A DNA stretch of 64,000 nucleotides from Adiantum capillus-veneris (lineage: Eukaryota; Streptophyta; Polypodiopsida; Polypodiales; Pteridaceae), in NCBI GenBank assembly GCA_014529385.2, contig CM043944.1:75649884-75713883 (forward strand), given 5' to 3'. Positions 1 to 9,915 of this stretch are shown here, in pieces (positions within the stretch are counted from its first letter, which is position 1; every line of letters begins with the position of its first letter). The position numbers were made by a program, and so were the translations under genes. The notes under the pieces were generated by a model, which was not told where the DNA came from, did not search any database, and worked only from the letters and a program-made list of their open reading frames with translations.

Positions 1-1061
1 GATCTATCTTTGTTGATACCATGGAGATGCTTTATGGCAAAGCATTCTTCCGCACAAGAACAAATAGCTTTCTTGAAAGCTTACCATTTAGTTTCCAATG
101 TTGCATCACATTGAAGCTTTGTCATCCATAATTTTTGCTCAACCATTTCAATGTACATTGGTGCCCGTTTGAAATCCATACATAGTGAAAACTTTTCTTT
201 CCTTTGGCTGAGATTATCATGCTTAGTTGCTTCTCCACATGAAAGGTCAATACATAAGGTGCGATGGTCGGACTCCGGGGTCCATTGACCAAACATAAAA
301 CTCTTTATGCGATACATGATGGCTTCAGAGAGTAGCATATAGTCAATCACACTATCCCCATTATGTCTTCTACATGTAAATCCATTGGTTCCACTCCACA
401 AAGATACACCATTGGCAATGAGCATACCCGTGCTATTACACATGTGTAAAAGTAACTTTCCATAGTGATCCGGCTCTTTCTCATCCATTGAAGTACAATC
501 ATACAAGTGAACTTCCTCCAACTCCCTTGAAATGTATGGCATATCAAATTGTTGAGTATCATGTTGCAAAGTTTTTGTACGAGCATTCATATCCTCAAAT
601 ACAATAACATCACCTTCACCTTTGAAATAAGCAATGTCCTCTTCCAAATCAGAAAATGGTTGATCTCTATCCATGCAAGCATAAAAGGCAGAATCATGAT
701 GAGGAATGTAGCAACCGGCTACAAAAATGGGTGCTCTTTTTGGTGTCATAATTTTCAGCCATACATAACGTTTGTACTTGTCATCTTTCACAATTGATAC
801 AAAATCTTCCAATCCTTTCTTAACCATACATGCTAACCCTCCTTGTCCTCTTCGTTGCTTGAGATTCTTTGACCACATCAATGAATGTACATTGTAATCC
901 TCCAAGCCATTAATCCTTTGTGTATCATGCTCCCAAGTTTCAACAAGAAGTACAACATCGGCTTTGCTTGTTAGTTCATCAATGCCAACCCCCGCATTCC
1001 ATGGGTATCCATTACAATTCCAAAAGCATATTTTCAATTGTAACTCGGTCTCATAGGTCAC
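1..1061 (-). pseudogene. LINE ORF2, endonuclease domain (copy A, broken)
   Basis: Encodes the N-terminal apurinic/apyrimidinic-like endonuclease of a LINE ORF2 protein, the enzyme that nicks target DNA before target-primed reverse transcription. Family motifs visible in order are FWNCNG, LVETWEHD (catalytic Glu), AGCYIPHHD, DMNART, SVIDYML and SDHRTLCIDL (catalytic Asp-His). Copy B has GDMNAR where this copy has EDMNAR. The ORF2 start ATG seen in copy B is GTG here (1,061-1,059). A TAA at 83-81 interrupts the frame just after the endonuclease, and the same frame continues to base 1 beyond it. A pseudogene; identity is certain, function is lost. Confidence 0.9.
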
Positions 1062-1067
1062 GCATCC

Positions 1068-1997
1068 CTATTTGCTTGAGAGACTTGCCTCCTCCTTGGG
1101 CACATTTTCTTCATGAGAGATCTTGTTTTTATTATTCTTTTCCTCATATGCCTTGCGACGCATATTTTGTTGCTTAATAGTGCGATCTTCACATACAAAA
1201 CATTTTGTATCCCTCAAATAGATCCAAATATTTTCAAGGATAATCTTTCGCTTGGTCTCATCCGGCATGGTGCATACAATTGGCCGTTCTCCCGAGCGAG
1301 GAGCTCCTTGCTTCCCCACTCTATGTGCTCCATAGACCATAACTCCGGACATGCCAATATTCAATAACAATGGCAAGAGAAGGAGGTGTCTCTAACTTCT
1401 CTTCGGGAATTCCACGAATAACAATGTTCTTGGACGTCGCTCCCGTTCCTTCAACTCCTCCACATCCACATTCTCAACATTCTTTGTTTGAACCATAGCT
1501 TGCATGAGTGAGGAATTAGAAACCACATTGCTACCACATACATCAGCCCAAGACTTGTTTGTGCATACATTTTTCATGTCGCATACATCCCGGCTCATAG
1601 TGTCAAATTTCTCCTCTTTCAATACATGGTCATGCTCTACTTTGCTCATCCGCTCCTTCAAAGCATTCAAGTCCACAAGAGAGCGTTTACATTCTTTGAC
1701 TTCCTCTTCAAGTTGCATCAAACGTGTTGTTTGCATCTCAAGTGTCCTCTTGAGATTCTCATTCTCAACCACAAGTACCCTTAGTGTGCCATTCTCCATT
1801 GCAAGTGCTCGTAAGTCTTCGCCTTGTTTGTTTACGGTCTCTTGCAATGATACGAAGTACGCCATGATCATGGTTTCCGATGTCGTTGGTTGGGTGGTTG
1901 TGTTGCTATCTCCACACTTAGGAGATTTTGGATCATTTTCCACAATGGTTGTGGACCTTGTTGAAGAAGAAGAACCCTTGCGAGTGCCGGAAGGCAT
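1068..1997 (-). pseudogene. LINE ORF1 protein (copy A, frameshifted)
   Basis: ORF1, the nucleic-acid-binding chaperone of the LINE ribonucleoprotein. It starts at the ATG at 1,997 (MPSGTRKG). A Ser/Thr-rich N-terminus is followed by a long coiled coil (about residues 45-130, heptad-like Leu/Met), then an RRM-like and C-terminal segment containing YGAHRVGKQGAPRSGERPIV and QNMRRKAYEE. This is the order seen in vertebrate L1-type ORF1 proteins, not the CCHC-knuckle type usual in seed-plant LINEs. Compared with copy B, an indel near 1,400-1,380 changes frame and part of the RRM-like region is missing, so the two open stretches (1,997-1,392 and 1,376-1,068) are pieces of one broken gene. Confidence 0.85.
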
Positions 1998-2225
1998 TGT
2001 ATGTAAAATAGGACATGAGAATCAATTTTGTTGAACCTGTTCACTTCGGAAATGCTGCTATAGAAACGCCTTCCATAACTCTGAAAATTTTTGTCTTTAC
2101 ATCAATGCATAGAGGACTTCGTGCTCTTTGATTGAGGCTATAGATCACCCAAATCGGAGTTCGGATGAAGAAGTTATGATCAAAAGAGTGGACTGTTGTC
2201 TACTAGGTTAAAAAACGGCTGCACT
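1998..2225 (-). promoter_or_regulatory. LINE 5' leader (copy A)
   Basis: Untranslated leader upstream of ORF1. It is shared with copy B (about 55,489-55,714) and copy C (about 58,313-58,524), including a conserved stretch around 2,103-2,215. Because all three copies keep it immediately before ORF1, it probably holds the internal promoter of the family; that role is inference. Confidence 0.55.
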
Positions 2226-2256
<31 letters not shown>

Positions 2257-2273
2257 GGGGGGGGGGGGGGGGG
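2226..2273. repeat. (GA)n tract followed by a run of 28 G
   Basis: A GA microsatellite (2,226-2,246) runs directly into 28 consecutive G residues (2,246-2,273) and then agaga. It sits exactly where copies B and C carry pure GA tracts. The G run could form a G-quadruplex, and it is also a place where assembly or sequencing may be wrong. Confidence 0.95.
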
Positions 2274-2565
2274 AGAGATCAATAATACCTGCGCTCCACG
2301 TTTCCAAAGGCCAGATCTGTGCGCGCGCTCGCAGGCGAAAATGACCGCTGCGCACGGATTTGGTTTTTTTTCCCCAAATTTTTTTCGTCGATATACGCGT
2401 GGAAATACGAGTGGAAATACCTAGCTTTCGACAGTCATTGCCACGTGTATTTCCACGTCTATATCGACGCGTATATCGACGAGCAATATGCCCGTCGAAA
2501 AGCGCATAGAAAGGTACGGTGTGTCAAAATATGGTGCGTCGAAAAACGCGTAACATGTTGTAGTG
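2274..2565 (-). mobile_element. CACTA-type transposon end with subterminal hairpin
   Basis: Read on the minus strand the segment begins at 2,565 with CACTACAACATGTTACGCG, the CACTACA start typical of CACTA/EnSpm terminal inverted repeats. It is followed by subterminal copies of TCGACG- and TCGAAAA-like motifs. A long inverted repeat (arms about 2,386-2,409 and 2,452-2,477) can form a hairpin. The end lies inside the copia remnant, as expected for an insertion. The opposite terminus is not visible; the piece probably stops at the G run. No transposase is encoded. Confidence 0.5.
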
Positions 2566-2928
2566 AAAATGAGATCACTTTCTGTAGCTTTAAAGCCCAA
2601 CTTACTGTACTGCCTCCAACTGTGAATACATAGCTAGTAGTGCTCCTTCAAGTATCTTTGTCACCTGCCATATCTGCATCCACATACCCTTGTAAGAAAA
2701 TATCAGTGCCTCCAAAATACAAAGCATTTGTTTTTGTCCCTTTTAGATACCTAAGTATCCATTTCACAGCTTGCCAGTTCTCTTTACTTGGGTTGTTCAT
2801 GAACCTACTCACAACTTACACTGCATGTGCAATATCTGGCCTTGTTCAAACCATAGCATACATTAGAGAACCTACCACTGCAGCATATGGAACTTTAGAC
2901 ATATAAAGTATCTCCTCTTTTAACATTT
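2566..2928 (-). pseudogene. Ty1/copia reverse transcriptase-RNase H remnant
   Basis: Translating the minus strand gives the hallmark copia junction between reverse transcriptase and RNase H: VPYAAVVGSLMYAM, then TRPDIAHAV, VKWILRYLKGT, FGGTD, GYVDADMAGD and VGGSTVSWALKLQKV. Three in-frame stops (for example TGA at 2,848-2,846 before TRPDIA) show it is dead. It ends at 2,566 where the CACTA-like end begins, and abuts a gypsy LTR at about 2,929. The reading frame is too broken to appear as one open frame, so it was found by translating through the stops. Confidence 0.88.
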
Positions 2929-4834
2929 AAATGGCCTAGTAACTTGTGTGTAGCGGAAAATAACATGAACATAGTGAGCTTTTCATTAGAATAGGCCCCC
3001 CCTCAAAAAGGCTTTGTAATATAGGTTTCTCCCATCGAGAGAGACATTTTCCAATACAATTCTTTGTGTTCCTTCAATACTAGCTAGTGCAATGAAGATG
3101 GAAGCTTCAAGCACTAATCAAAATACTTATAAAACACAACATCAATTCCCTCATGGTCTTAGAACCAAGACCTCACACACCTTCGAAGATGGTGAGAGCT
3201 AGCGGGGTATGAGAGTAGATTGAGAGGAAGAAGGAGTAGTCTTATGAGAAAGATGTACATCTCCTCACATAATATCTCATATTAGCATATCATAGCTTAG
3301 TAATTAGCATGGTAGAGGAGATGAGCATGCTTGAAGCTTGGCTCTTGGTTGGATTTGCATCATAAAGCCAAGAGTTGTTGGTGTAGGCCTCTCTTCTCAC
3401 AAGCTTGGAGTAGGTGATAAGCTTTCCATTAAAGCTTGAGAAGGAGAGAGAGTTTTCTTGCTTCGCACATGAGCTAGTGTGAGTGTGTGTGGAATAATGA
3501 CTTGAGAAAATCAGCCCATTGTCTCTCTTGGTTGACCCCTCATGCTATTTCCTCTTGCTAGCACCCCATTGGACCTCTCCAGGCTTAGCCAATAGATTTC
3601 AAGAGCATGAGTGATAGCCTTTTGACATTTTCCTTCCTTTTCCCTTTTGTGAGAGCTTTAAGTAATTAATTAATGCAACTAAACTCTCATTGGACCCTTT
3701 TGTCTCCTCGCCAATAGGAATCAAGCAAGCTATTGGGCTGTTGAATGCTCATTGGACCCCATGGGAGACTGTCCAATAGTCTTCTAGATATCTTAATTCT
3801 TATTGGTTCTTATATTACGTGTTTTTCAATTAATTAAACTAGATTTACTCTAGCCTAATTCTCATTGGTCCACCTCCATGGCCATCCAATAGGATTTGAG
3901 TACACCTTGTGGGAACCTGGGCTAGGGAGCTGGCATGTGTCCCTCATTCCCTTTGTGTAAAGGAGGCTTGTGAGTGTGTGTGTGTGTGTTTCTATCTCAT
4001 CCCCTACTTGCAAGGTTCGCCCCCTCCTATGTAGGAAGCATGAAGACTTTTTGTACACACACACAAAGCATCCAATTTTACTATGCTTGACCATTGGACA
4101 CAACCTTTGAATTTTGGAACCTTAGCATTTTGGAAGTCTTAATGAGCTGAACCTTAGGGTCTTTTAAGCCCATTGTTGTACATTTCTCTTTTGCAGATGG
4201 CCCCCCTTTGGATCCCTATTTTCTCTCCTTTGAATTCCTACCGTGGTCAGTCTGCCAGCTTAACCAATATTCTAGCTTTTTCTCCATTGGCACTTTCCCA
4301 TATTAAATGATTAGTTTAACATGAGAAAATCATTTAGGAGAATTAAATATTAGTTATTATGACATTACCTCTCTCTTGAAATCATAGGCGTCCTTGACTA
4401 TGGGGTAGAGAAGATAAAGCCTATTCATTAATCCTTTTTCTAGCAGGTAGAGGATCCCTATATTACCCTACGACATCGTTCCAGAATGGATGACTAGTCC
4501 ATTTGGCACTTGAGATCCTAAGGCTACCCCAAGCATGTCTGCACATTAGTCCTATCAATCTTCCATAGTAGAGTGACAAGCTCTACTTGATGTTTGGGAG
4601 ACGACGTCTCCACAAACTTGATCTAAGCATGCATACTACTTCATTTTTGTGCACAATAAAGGAAAAGAGAGTCTTATAAGACAAAAACTTTGTTCATTTT
4701 AACATTTGTACATTTGCATACTCTAGGGAAGCATTGTAAGCATTGACAAGGTTTAGGTTATCCTTTAATTGTATGCCTTGCATCCATCTAGCATCTTCAA
4801 AAGGATAATTCTTAAACTTAATAATATATCATCA
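2929..4834 (-). repeat. 3' LTR of the gypsy element (outer end truncated)
   Basis: Long terminal repeat recognised by its match to 8,557-9,181. The inner boundary is estimated from a possible purine tract (minus strand AAGAGGTGG, near 4,853-4,845) followed by a TGATGATAT start; this is uncertain by tens of bases. The region is otherwise non-coding and contains a short GT tract near 3,975. Confidence 0.65.
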
Positions 4835-4870
4835 GATAGTCTTACCACCTCTTAATACCTTGTCTTAATG

Positions 4871-5924
4871 TCAAAGAATGGACTCGGGCTGCAACACCTC
4901 TTCTTGGTCCTCGATCTCCGGTGGGTCTTCAATAGTTGGTTCTTGAGGTGGCTCTCCTTTGTAAGGCTTTAGTAGGCTCACATGGAAAGCATTGTGTATG
5001 AACCAATGGCTGGAAAACTTGAGTTGATAGTCCATCTCATTGATTGGCCTAAGAATCTGGAAGGGATCATAGTACCTTTTTGCTAACTTAACATAGTACT
5101 TTTGGTGTCCCGTAGGATTCTTGCCCGTCATGTGCCTTAGTCAAGCCTTGGGAAATTTGAGTAAGACCCAATCATTTTCTTTAAAGGCTTGGGCTCTTCT
5201 TCGCTTATCACCAACAACCTTTTGCCTTTGCTGTGAGATAGAGATAGCATCCTTAATCTTTTGGAAAGATTCTTGTAGGTCTCGGCTATACTCATCTGCA
5301 GCAGCGAAGATCTTCCCATGTACCTTAAGTAGCAGGGGACTTTTTGATCTTCACTCAATTACCTGCAAAAGGTGCTTGTCCCGTGGAAGCATGTACAGTG
5401 TTGTTGTAGGCATATTCCCCTAAGGATATGTACTTCTCCCATTGGTATCTTTGATCTACTTCCGTTACATAGGCTTTTAGTAGATCAAGAATTTTTAAGT
5501 TAGCTATTTCACTTTGGCCATCCGTTTGCGGGTGATAGGCCGAACAAAAATTTAGCCTTGTCCCTAAATTCTCAAAGAGATCCTTCCAAAAATCACTGGT
5601 CATTCTAGGATCTCTATCCGACACTATGGACATTGGAAAGCCATGGTACTTGAATATTTGTGATATGAAGAGGGTTGCTATTTGATGGGCTTTGATAGTC
5701 TTTTTGACAGGTATAAAATGAGCTTGTTTACTGAACTTGTCTACTATCATCCATTTCCCATGGATAGACTTAGGCAATGCAAAGATAAAATCCATGGATA
5801 TGCTCTCCCATGGTGAATTAGGGATTGGCAATGGTTGAAGCAATCTAGGTTGCTTCCCTCTATCAAACTTTGTCTTTTGGCATACCACACATTTAGAAAC
5901 ATACTCTTGTATGTTTGCTTTCAT
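4871..5924 (-). pseudogene. gypsy integrase (frameshifted)
   Basis: Integrase, which inserts the element's cDNA into the genome. The first open stretch (5,924-5,355) has the CVVCQKTK zinc-binding half, then the catalytic triad: Asp in SMDFIF, Asp in VSDRDP and Glu in GQSEIAN, with HPQTDGQ and AYNNTVHASTG. The C-terminal stretch (5,131-4,871) carries LAKRYYDPFQILRPI and IHNAFHVSLLKPYKG, the typical Ty3 ending. Between them the reading frame shifts (5,354-5,132), so the protein is interrupted. No chromodomain follows; the protein ends in an acidic tail. Confidence 0.88.
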
Positions 5925-5957
5925 GGTAGGACAATAGAAATATATTTCAATCCCTTT

Positions 5958-6775
5958 TTAGGGAGACTGAATCCCTCTATGCCCCACATAAGGAGGAGCA
6001 TGAGATTCATACATTACTTTCTCACGTGGTGAGCTAGTAACACATAGTCTATTTCCATAGAGAAGATAACCATCTTGTAAAGTAAATGGTTCCTCTTTCT
6101 TCCCTAGTGCATGGGCTGAAATCACATCTCTAAAATTGGGATCAATAGCATACTCATCTATCATAGAAGATAGATAATTGTGAGTTGCTATGGAAACCGC
6201 ATTCACTCTCGGCTGTCTTGAGAGTGCATTGGCTACTTGATTATGCTTGCCAGCAATGTGAGAAATATGAAAATGAAATTGCGAAAGAGAATTTGGCCAC
6301 CTCATTTGTTTGTTGGAGAGCTTGGTCTTAACATTGGCAGCCATGCGATCAAACCATGGTTCCCCTACGATTACATCCTCGTGCTTGAGAGGAGAGATAA
6401 ATAAGTCCTCTTTGTCCACATTGATTTGGACATGGAGCCTCGATTTCCTGATTAAGGGAGTGACTGAAGCTTCTTGCCCTTGGAAAGCACCATCTACGGG
6501 TAGGACATCTCCCATCTCGTAAGCTTGTATGCCTAGCTTGGTGGCCAACTCTGTGGATATGAGTAGAACCAAGGTCAAAGAGAATAAAAGCATCATGTTC
6601 TATTACCTTTCCCCAAGTATGGCATAGAGGAGATCCTTTGTGGTGATATTCCTCTTCTTGGATTTCGACCAAGGTAGCTCTAGTAGGCTCATGGTAGGTG
6701 TTATTTTGGGGATAAGCACCGTACACATGCCCTTGTTTGCCGCACTTGAAACAACGGTTATCCTTGCGATAATGC
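5958..6775 (-). pseudogene. gypsy zinc knuckle-protease fused to RNase H (RT missing)
   Basis: Read from high to low coordinates: a CCHC-like knuckle near 6,757-6,713 (CFKCGKQGHVYGAYP, last Cys replaced), the retropepsin active site ILFDLGSTH, then a frameshift, then ATKLGIQAYEM and EDVIVGEPWFDRMAANV of the protease C-terminal half. With no interruption this joins KTKLSNKQMRWPNSL and HIAGKHNQVANALSRQ, the end of RNase H. The whole reverse transcriptase and most of RNase H are gone, and the join near 6,335 stays in frame. The end (YVGHRGIQSP) is the integrase zinc-finger neighbourhood, in another frame from the integrase stretch. Confidence 0.85.
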
Positions 6776-8203
6776 TCAATTCAGGAGAGAGTTTATTTTT
6801 GCCTTTGTAAACTCCCTTCTCCTTAGATTTGTTGTTATTGGAATTGCCCTAAGGAGACTTTTGGACATTGTACTTCCCCTTAGGCTCATTGGAACCCTTG
6901 TTTTCCGTGGGCTTAGGATTTGTCTTAGCCCCCGTTTAGAAATTGATTCCAGAAGCCACCATAGTATGGTGTATAACCGCGGATATGGTGCGTGGCCTTT
7001 AAGAATTGACATACTCCACCAATTTCTTCAGTTAAACCCGCACAAAATTGCTGCTTTTGCTCTCCAAAATCCAACATTTTGAAGATAGTGTCTTCGAGAT
7101 GTAGGTCCCAAAACTCGTCTACATATTTGTGAATGGATTCGTAGGGAGAGAGCTTCAAGCTTCTCCATTCAGTGAGTACTTTTTCTTTGGCATTGGTGGA
7201 AAAAAACTGCTTCATAATGGAAACTCTTAAAGATTTCCATGCTTGTGGAGCTTCACCATTTTCCCGTAGGCTAGACCACCATTCCCTGGCGGACGTTTGA
7301 AAGTGCATAGCTACATGATGTAGCTTAGAGGACTTGGTGAAGCCCTCATCTCCAAACGCCGCATTGAATTGTTGGATAAAGGCCAAGAATTGTTTCGTAG
7401 CACCAAAGGTGCCATCGTAGGTAAGGACAAAGATGCTCTTTCCTCTCTCTTTGAACTTCTTGAGCTTGGACGACCTCTTCCACATGGCATAGGATTTCCT
7501 ATGGCATTTTCTTTTTGATGGTTCAAAAGTTTCACCATTGCTTTCTTCAGAAGATGAATAATTTGAGGAAGAAGGAGAAGAGGGTGACCTCTTTCTCGCC
7601 TTTTTGTTGCCTGTCTTCTTTGTCGGCACCATCACTTTCTTCATAAGGGGAAGAGGATGAAGAAGATGGAGAAGAGGGTGACCTCTTTCTTGCCTTTTTC
7701 TTCTCTTGTTTTTTTTCATCCCTCTTTGAATTATGGTGTGGAGAAGTGTGTGATGGTCTTCTCCGTTTAGGACGTGATGGAGAGCGTTTTGTGCTCCATC
7801 TTCGTGGAGCCATCTCCGCCGAGGTGGCAGGAGACTCATTTCTTTCTCATTCCTTCAGTGGGGGCTCTTGAGTTCTCCTTTGAGAAGGAGATGCGTCATC
7901 AAGAATCAAAATTTTAAGCCCTTCATACGGATCCTCTTTTTCTTCCCGAATTGGAAAGAGGCCTCTTTTGGGAGTCTCACAAGGAGGCTTCCTAGGTACT
8001 CTCTCGTCATGGTGGGGAGCTTGGAGAAGCATATGAGCACAAAGCTTCTGTTGCACTTCACCTTGGTGGGATGGATTGCCCATGGCTTGTTGAAGCCTAG
8101 AAACAAGTTAGTTAACAAGCATAAGGGCATCATTAGTAGCTTGCTCATTAGCAAAATCAAAGTTATCAACATTAATTTCACTCTCTTTGCTATTGTCAGC
8201 CAT
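6776..8203 (-). pseudogene. gypsy gag polyprotein (broken)
   Basis: Capsid-like gag. The natural start is probably the ATG at 8,203 (MADNSKES); a TAA at 8,110-8,108 interrupts after about 31 codons and the frame continues to about 7,847. A Lys/Arg/Ser-rich region follows, with a short internal duplication of ARKRSPSSPSSS and a frame change. The retrotransposon gag core then appears (FLAFIQQFNAAFGDE, SAREWWSSLREN, ESIHKYVDEFWDLHL), typical of Ty3 capsids. At least one nonsense codon and two frame changes are visible. Identity is clear, function lost. Confidence 0.82.
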
Positions 8204-8307
8204 TCTAACAACTTTTAGTTGTAAACTTTGTACTTTGGCACTTCAAGCCCTAGTTGCTACTCCTCTTTACCCCTTTAGAAAAAGCACTCAAGCTTCTGTA
8301 CCCGTGG

Positions 8308-8319
8308 CTCGAATACCAT
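8308..8319 (-). other. possible primer-binding site
   Basis: The minus strand reads TGGTATTCGAGC, close to the TGGTATCAGAGC site complementary to the plant initiator tRNA-Met 3' end. It lies about five bases from the inner edge proposed for the 5' LTR, where a primer-binding site is expected. The match is imperfect. Confidence 0.45.
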
Positions 8320-8323
8320 TAAT

Positions 8324-9181
8324 TGTAAGGAATAGAACTGAGAGGGTCGTTAAACACCAAAACAACACCGGCTCCTGTCAAGCTTCTAATAGCTCAATAG
8401 TGGTTAAGCCGTAGGCAAGCCCCGCAGGACTCCACTATTAAGACCATAGCTCTAGACGGTGATGCCCCGTTATCTGCACGAAGGCAGGCACACTGCAAGG
8501 CTGAAAAATCCCTATTCTACTTACTCATTTGCAATTAATAATAACAACATTTTAAATGGCCTAGTAACTTGTGTGTAATGGAAAATAATATGAACATAGT
8601 GAACTTTTTATTAGAAGAGGTTCCTAATGAACATACCAAGAGTGCTTGGGTGGAGAGCAACAAAAAGCGTAACACCTAGCTAGATAGGCATGAACAATAC
8701 TTCAAAAGAGAGAGAAATTAAGCTATTGACAATAGTTGAGGACCCGATTTAGATGAAGCCGGTCCCCCCTCCAAAAGGCTTTGTATTATAGGTTTCTCCC
8801 CTCAAGAGAGACATTTTACAACACAATTCTTTGTGTTCATTCAATAATAGCTAGTGCAACAAAGATGGAAGCTTCAAGCACTAAGCAAAACACTTATAGA
8901 ACACAACAGCAATTCCCTCACGGTCTCAGACCCAAGAAGGCTCACACACCTTTGAAGGTGGTGAGAGCTAGCGGGGTGTGAGAGTAGATTGAGAGGAAGA
9001 AGTAGTCTTACGAGAAAGATGAACATCTCCTCACATAATCACTCATATTAGCATAGAATACCTTAGTGATTAGCATGGTAGAGGAGATGAGCATGCATTG
9101 AAGCTTGGTTCTTGGTTGGATTTTCATCACAAAGCCAAGAGTTGTTGGTGTAGGCCTCCCTTCTCACAAGCTTGGAGTAGG
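8324..9181 (-). repeat. 5' LTR of the gypsy element (outer end truncated)
   Basis: Matches the left LTR from 8,557 onward; the part 8,324-8,556 has no counterpart on the left because that LTR is cut by the copia remnant. A block of about 155 bp (about 8,605-8,760) is present here and missing on the left. Homology stops abruptly at about 9,181, where an unrelated LTR begins. Confidence 0.75.
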
Positions 9182-9491
9182 CGTGAAAGGGCAGTGGTAA
9201 TGCGTGTGCTAGTCTCCACCCAACCGTGCTATCTTATAGACTCCCCCTAGCGTACACACTATCTGGCCGGCTGGTGGCCTTGCCCGTAAGACCCATGTAC
9301 TTACATTATCCCCCCCCCCCCTTGGAGAATCATTTTTGTCGTTGAAAAAAAACGTAGGAAAACGTTTCTTAAGTGCGGAGACATTCTCCCATGTAGAACC
9401 TTCTTCAGGTCTTTCTAACCATTTTACCAACACCTGTCGTCTGACATGATGTTTGGTGCGAAGCGCATGAGAATCCAAAATCTTTTTGGGC
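9182..9491 (-). pseudogene. chromodomain gypsy element: pol end, PPT and LTR start
   Basis: The minus strand encodes PKKILDSHALRTKHHV and VLVKWLERPEEGSTWENV, the chromodomain that ends the integrase of chromovirus-type Ty3/gypsy elements and targets modified histones. It is followed by a G-rich polypurine tract (about 9,322-9,310) and an LTR start TGTAAGTAC at 9,305. The LTR stops at about 9,182 against the other element's LTR. This is a 310-bp scrap of a second gypsy lineage; the rest is absent. Confidence 0.8.
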
Positions 9492-9689
9492 TTATGAGGG
9501 AGGCTTCATGTCTTGCTCCCTCTCAAACTCCTTTCCTGCTTTGATATCCTGGGCCTTTCTTGTGTCATACTCATGTGTAACATCCTCAATGACAACCCTT
9601 GAATCTTTCTGCTTTCTGGAAGGAGGGATATTTAAAATTTGGAAGTCTCTAAGATCCTCACTAGGAATAAGCTCAAGATCCTTTATCAA
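9492..9689 (-). other. short open stretch, unrecognised
   Basis: A 65-codon open stretch with a charged composition (IPSEDLRDFQILNIPPSRKQ near its start), lying between the chromodomain scrap and the H3-like fragment in a different frame from both. It may be upstream pol sequence of the chromodomain element or part of the H3-like gene's tail. No motif was recognised. Confidence 0.2.
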
Positions 9690-9915
9690 ACTTGTACCTC
9701 ATCCTTGACACAATCACAAAATCTTTGCTCATAAGTGTGACCTTGTGAGAAAATGCAGCTGCAATGTAGTTATCATTCATAAAGTCTATGAGAAAATCCT
9801 CAGCAACTTCCTGAAGGCACATCACATCTTGAGATTGCCACCTTACTGAGACAAAAGTTTTCATATTCATCATGCTTACAAGTCTATCTGGTTGACAACT
9901 CTCAATTGCCAATTC
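9673..9915 (-). pseudogene. histone H3-like histone-fold fragment
   Basis: The frame encodes most of a histone H3 fold. DRLVSMMN aligns with the alpha-N segment (family QRLVREI), RWQSQDVMCLQEVAEDFL with alpha-1/2 (RFQS..V.ALQEA.EAYL), HKVTLMSKDF with loop 2/alpha-3 (KRVT.MPKD), and a final SRMRYKF with RRIRGER. Key H3 positions RxQS, VMxLQE, KVTxMxKD are kept, but overall divergence is strong and the N-terminal tail is absent: the frame closes with TAA at 9,918-9,916 where the 158-bp repeats begin. It could be a captured, divergent H3/CenH3-like gene now truncated, or an exon whose upstream part lies elsewhere. No ATG begins the visible frame. Confidence 0.7.

Larger units (their letters stand above)
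1..2273 (-). mobile_element. LINE copy A (5' half, decayed)
   Basis: APE-type non-LTR retrotransposon read on the minus strand, from a 5' leader with a GA/poly-G tract (about 2,273-1,998) through ORF1 (1,997-1,068) into the endonuclease part of ORF2 (1,061 to the window edge). The layout matches copy B at 51.5-55.8 kb almost base for base, which is how the breaks here were recognised. The reverse transcriptase part, if present, lies outside the window. Several inactivating changes are visible (lost ORF2 ATG, ORF1 indels, ORF2 nonsense codon), so the copy is dead. Confidence 0.9.
2929..9181 (-). mobile_element. Ty3/gypsy retrotransposon, RT-deleted, truncated LTRs
   Basis: A minus-strand LTR element: 5' LTR (about 9,181-8,324), gag, zinc knuckle, protease fused to RNase H, integrase, then 3' LTR (about 4,834-2,929). 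The two LTRs share several hundred bases of near-identity (for example 2,932-3,420 against 8,557-9,180), with about 155 bp missing from the left copy. Order and motifs are those of Ty3/gypsy. The reverse transcriptase is absent and several frames are broken, so it could move only with help, if at all. The outer LTR ends are cut by the copia remnant on the left and a chromodomain-element scrap on the right. Confidence 0.88.

Noticed and set aside
1113-2034. Plus-strand open frames opposite LINE ORF1 (and the same at 57,810-58,236)
   Set aside because: They are the complementary strand of ORF1, with low-complexity Ser/Phe-rich translations and no domains.
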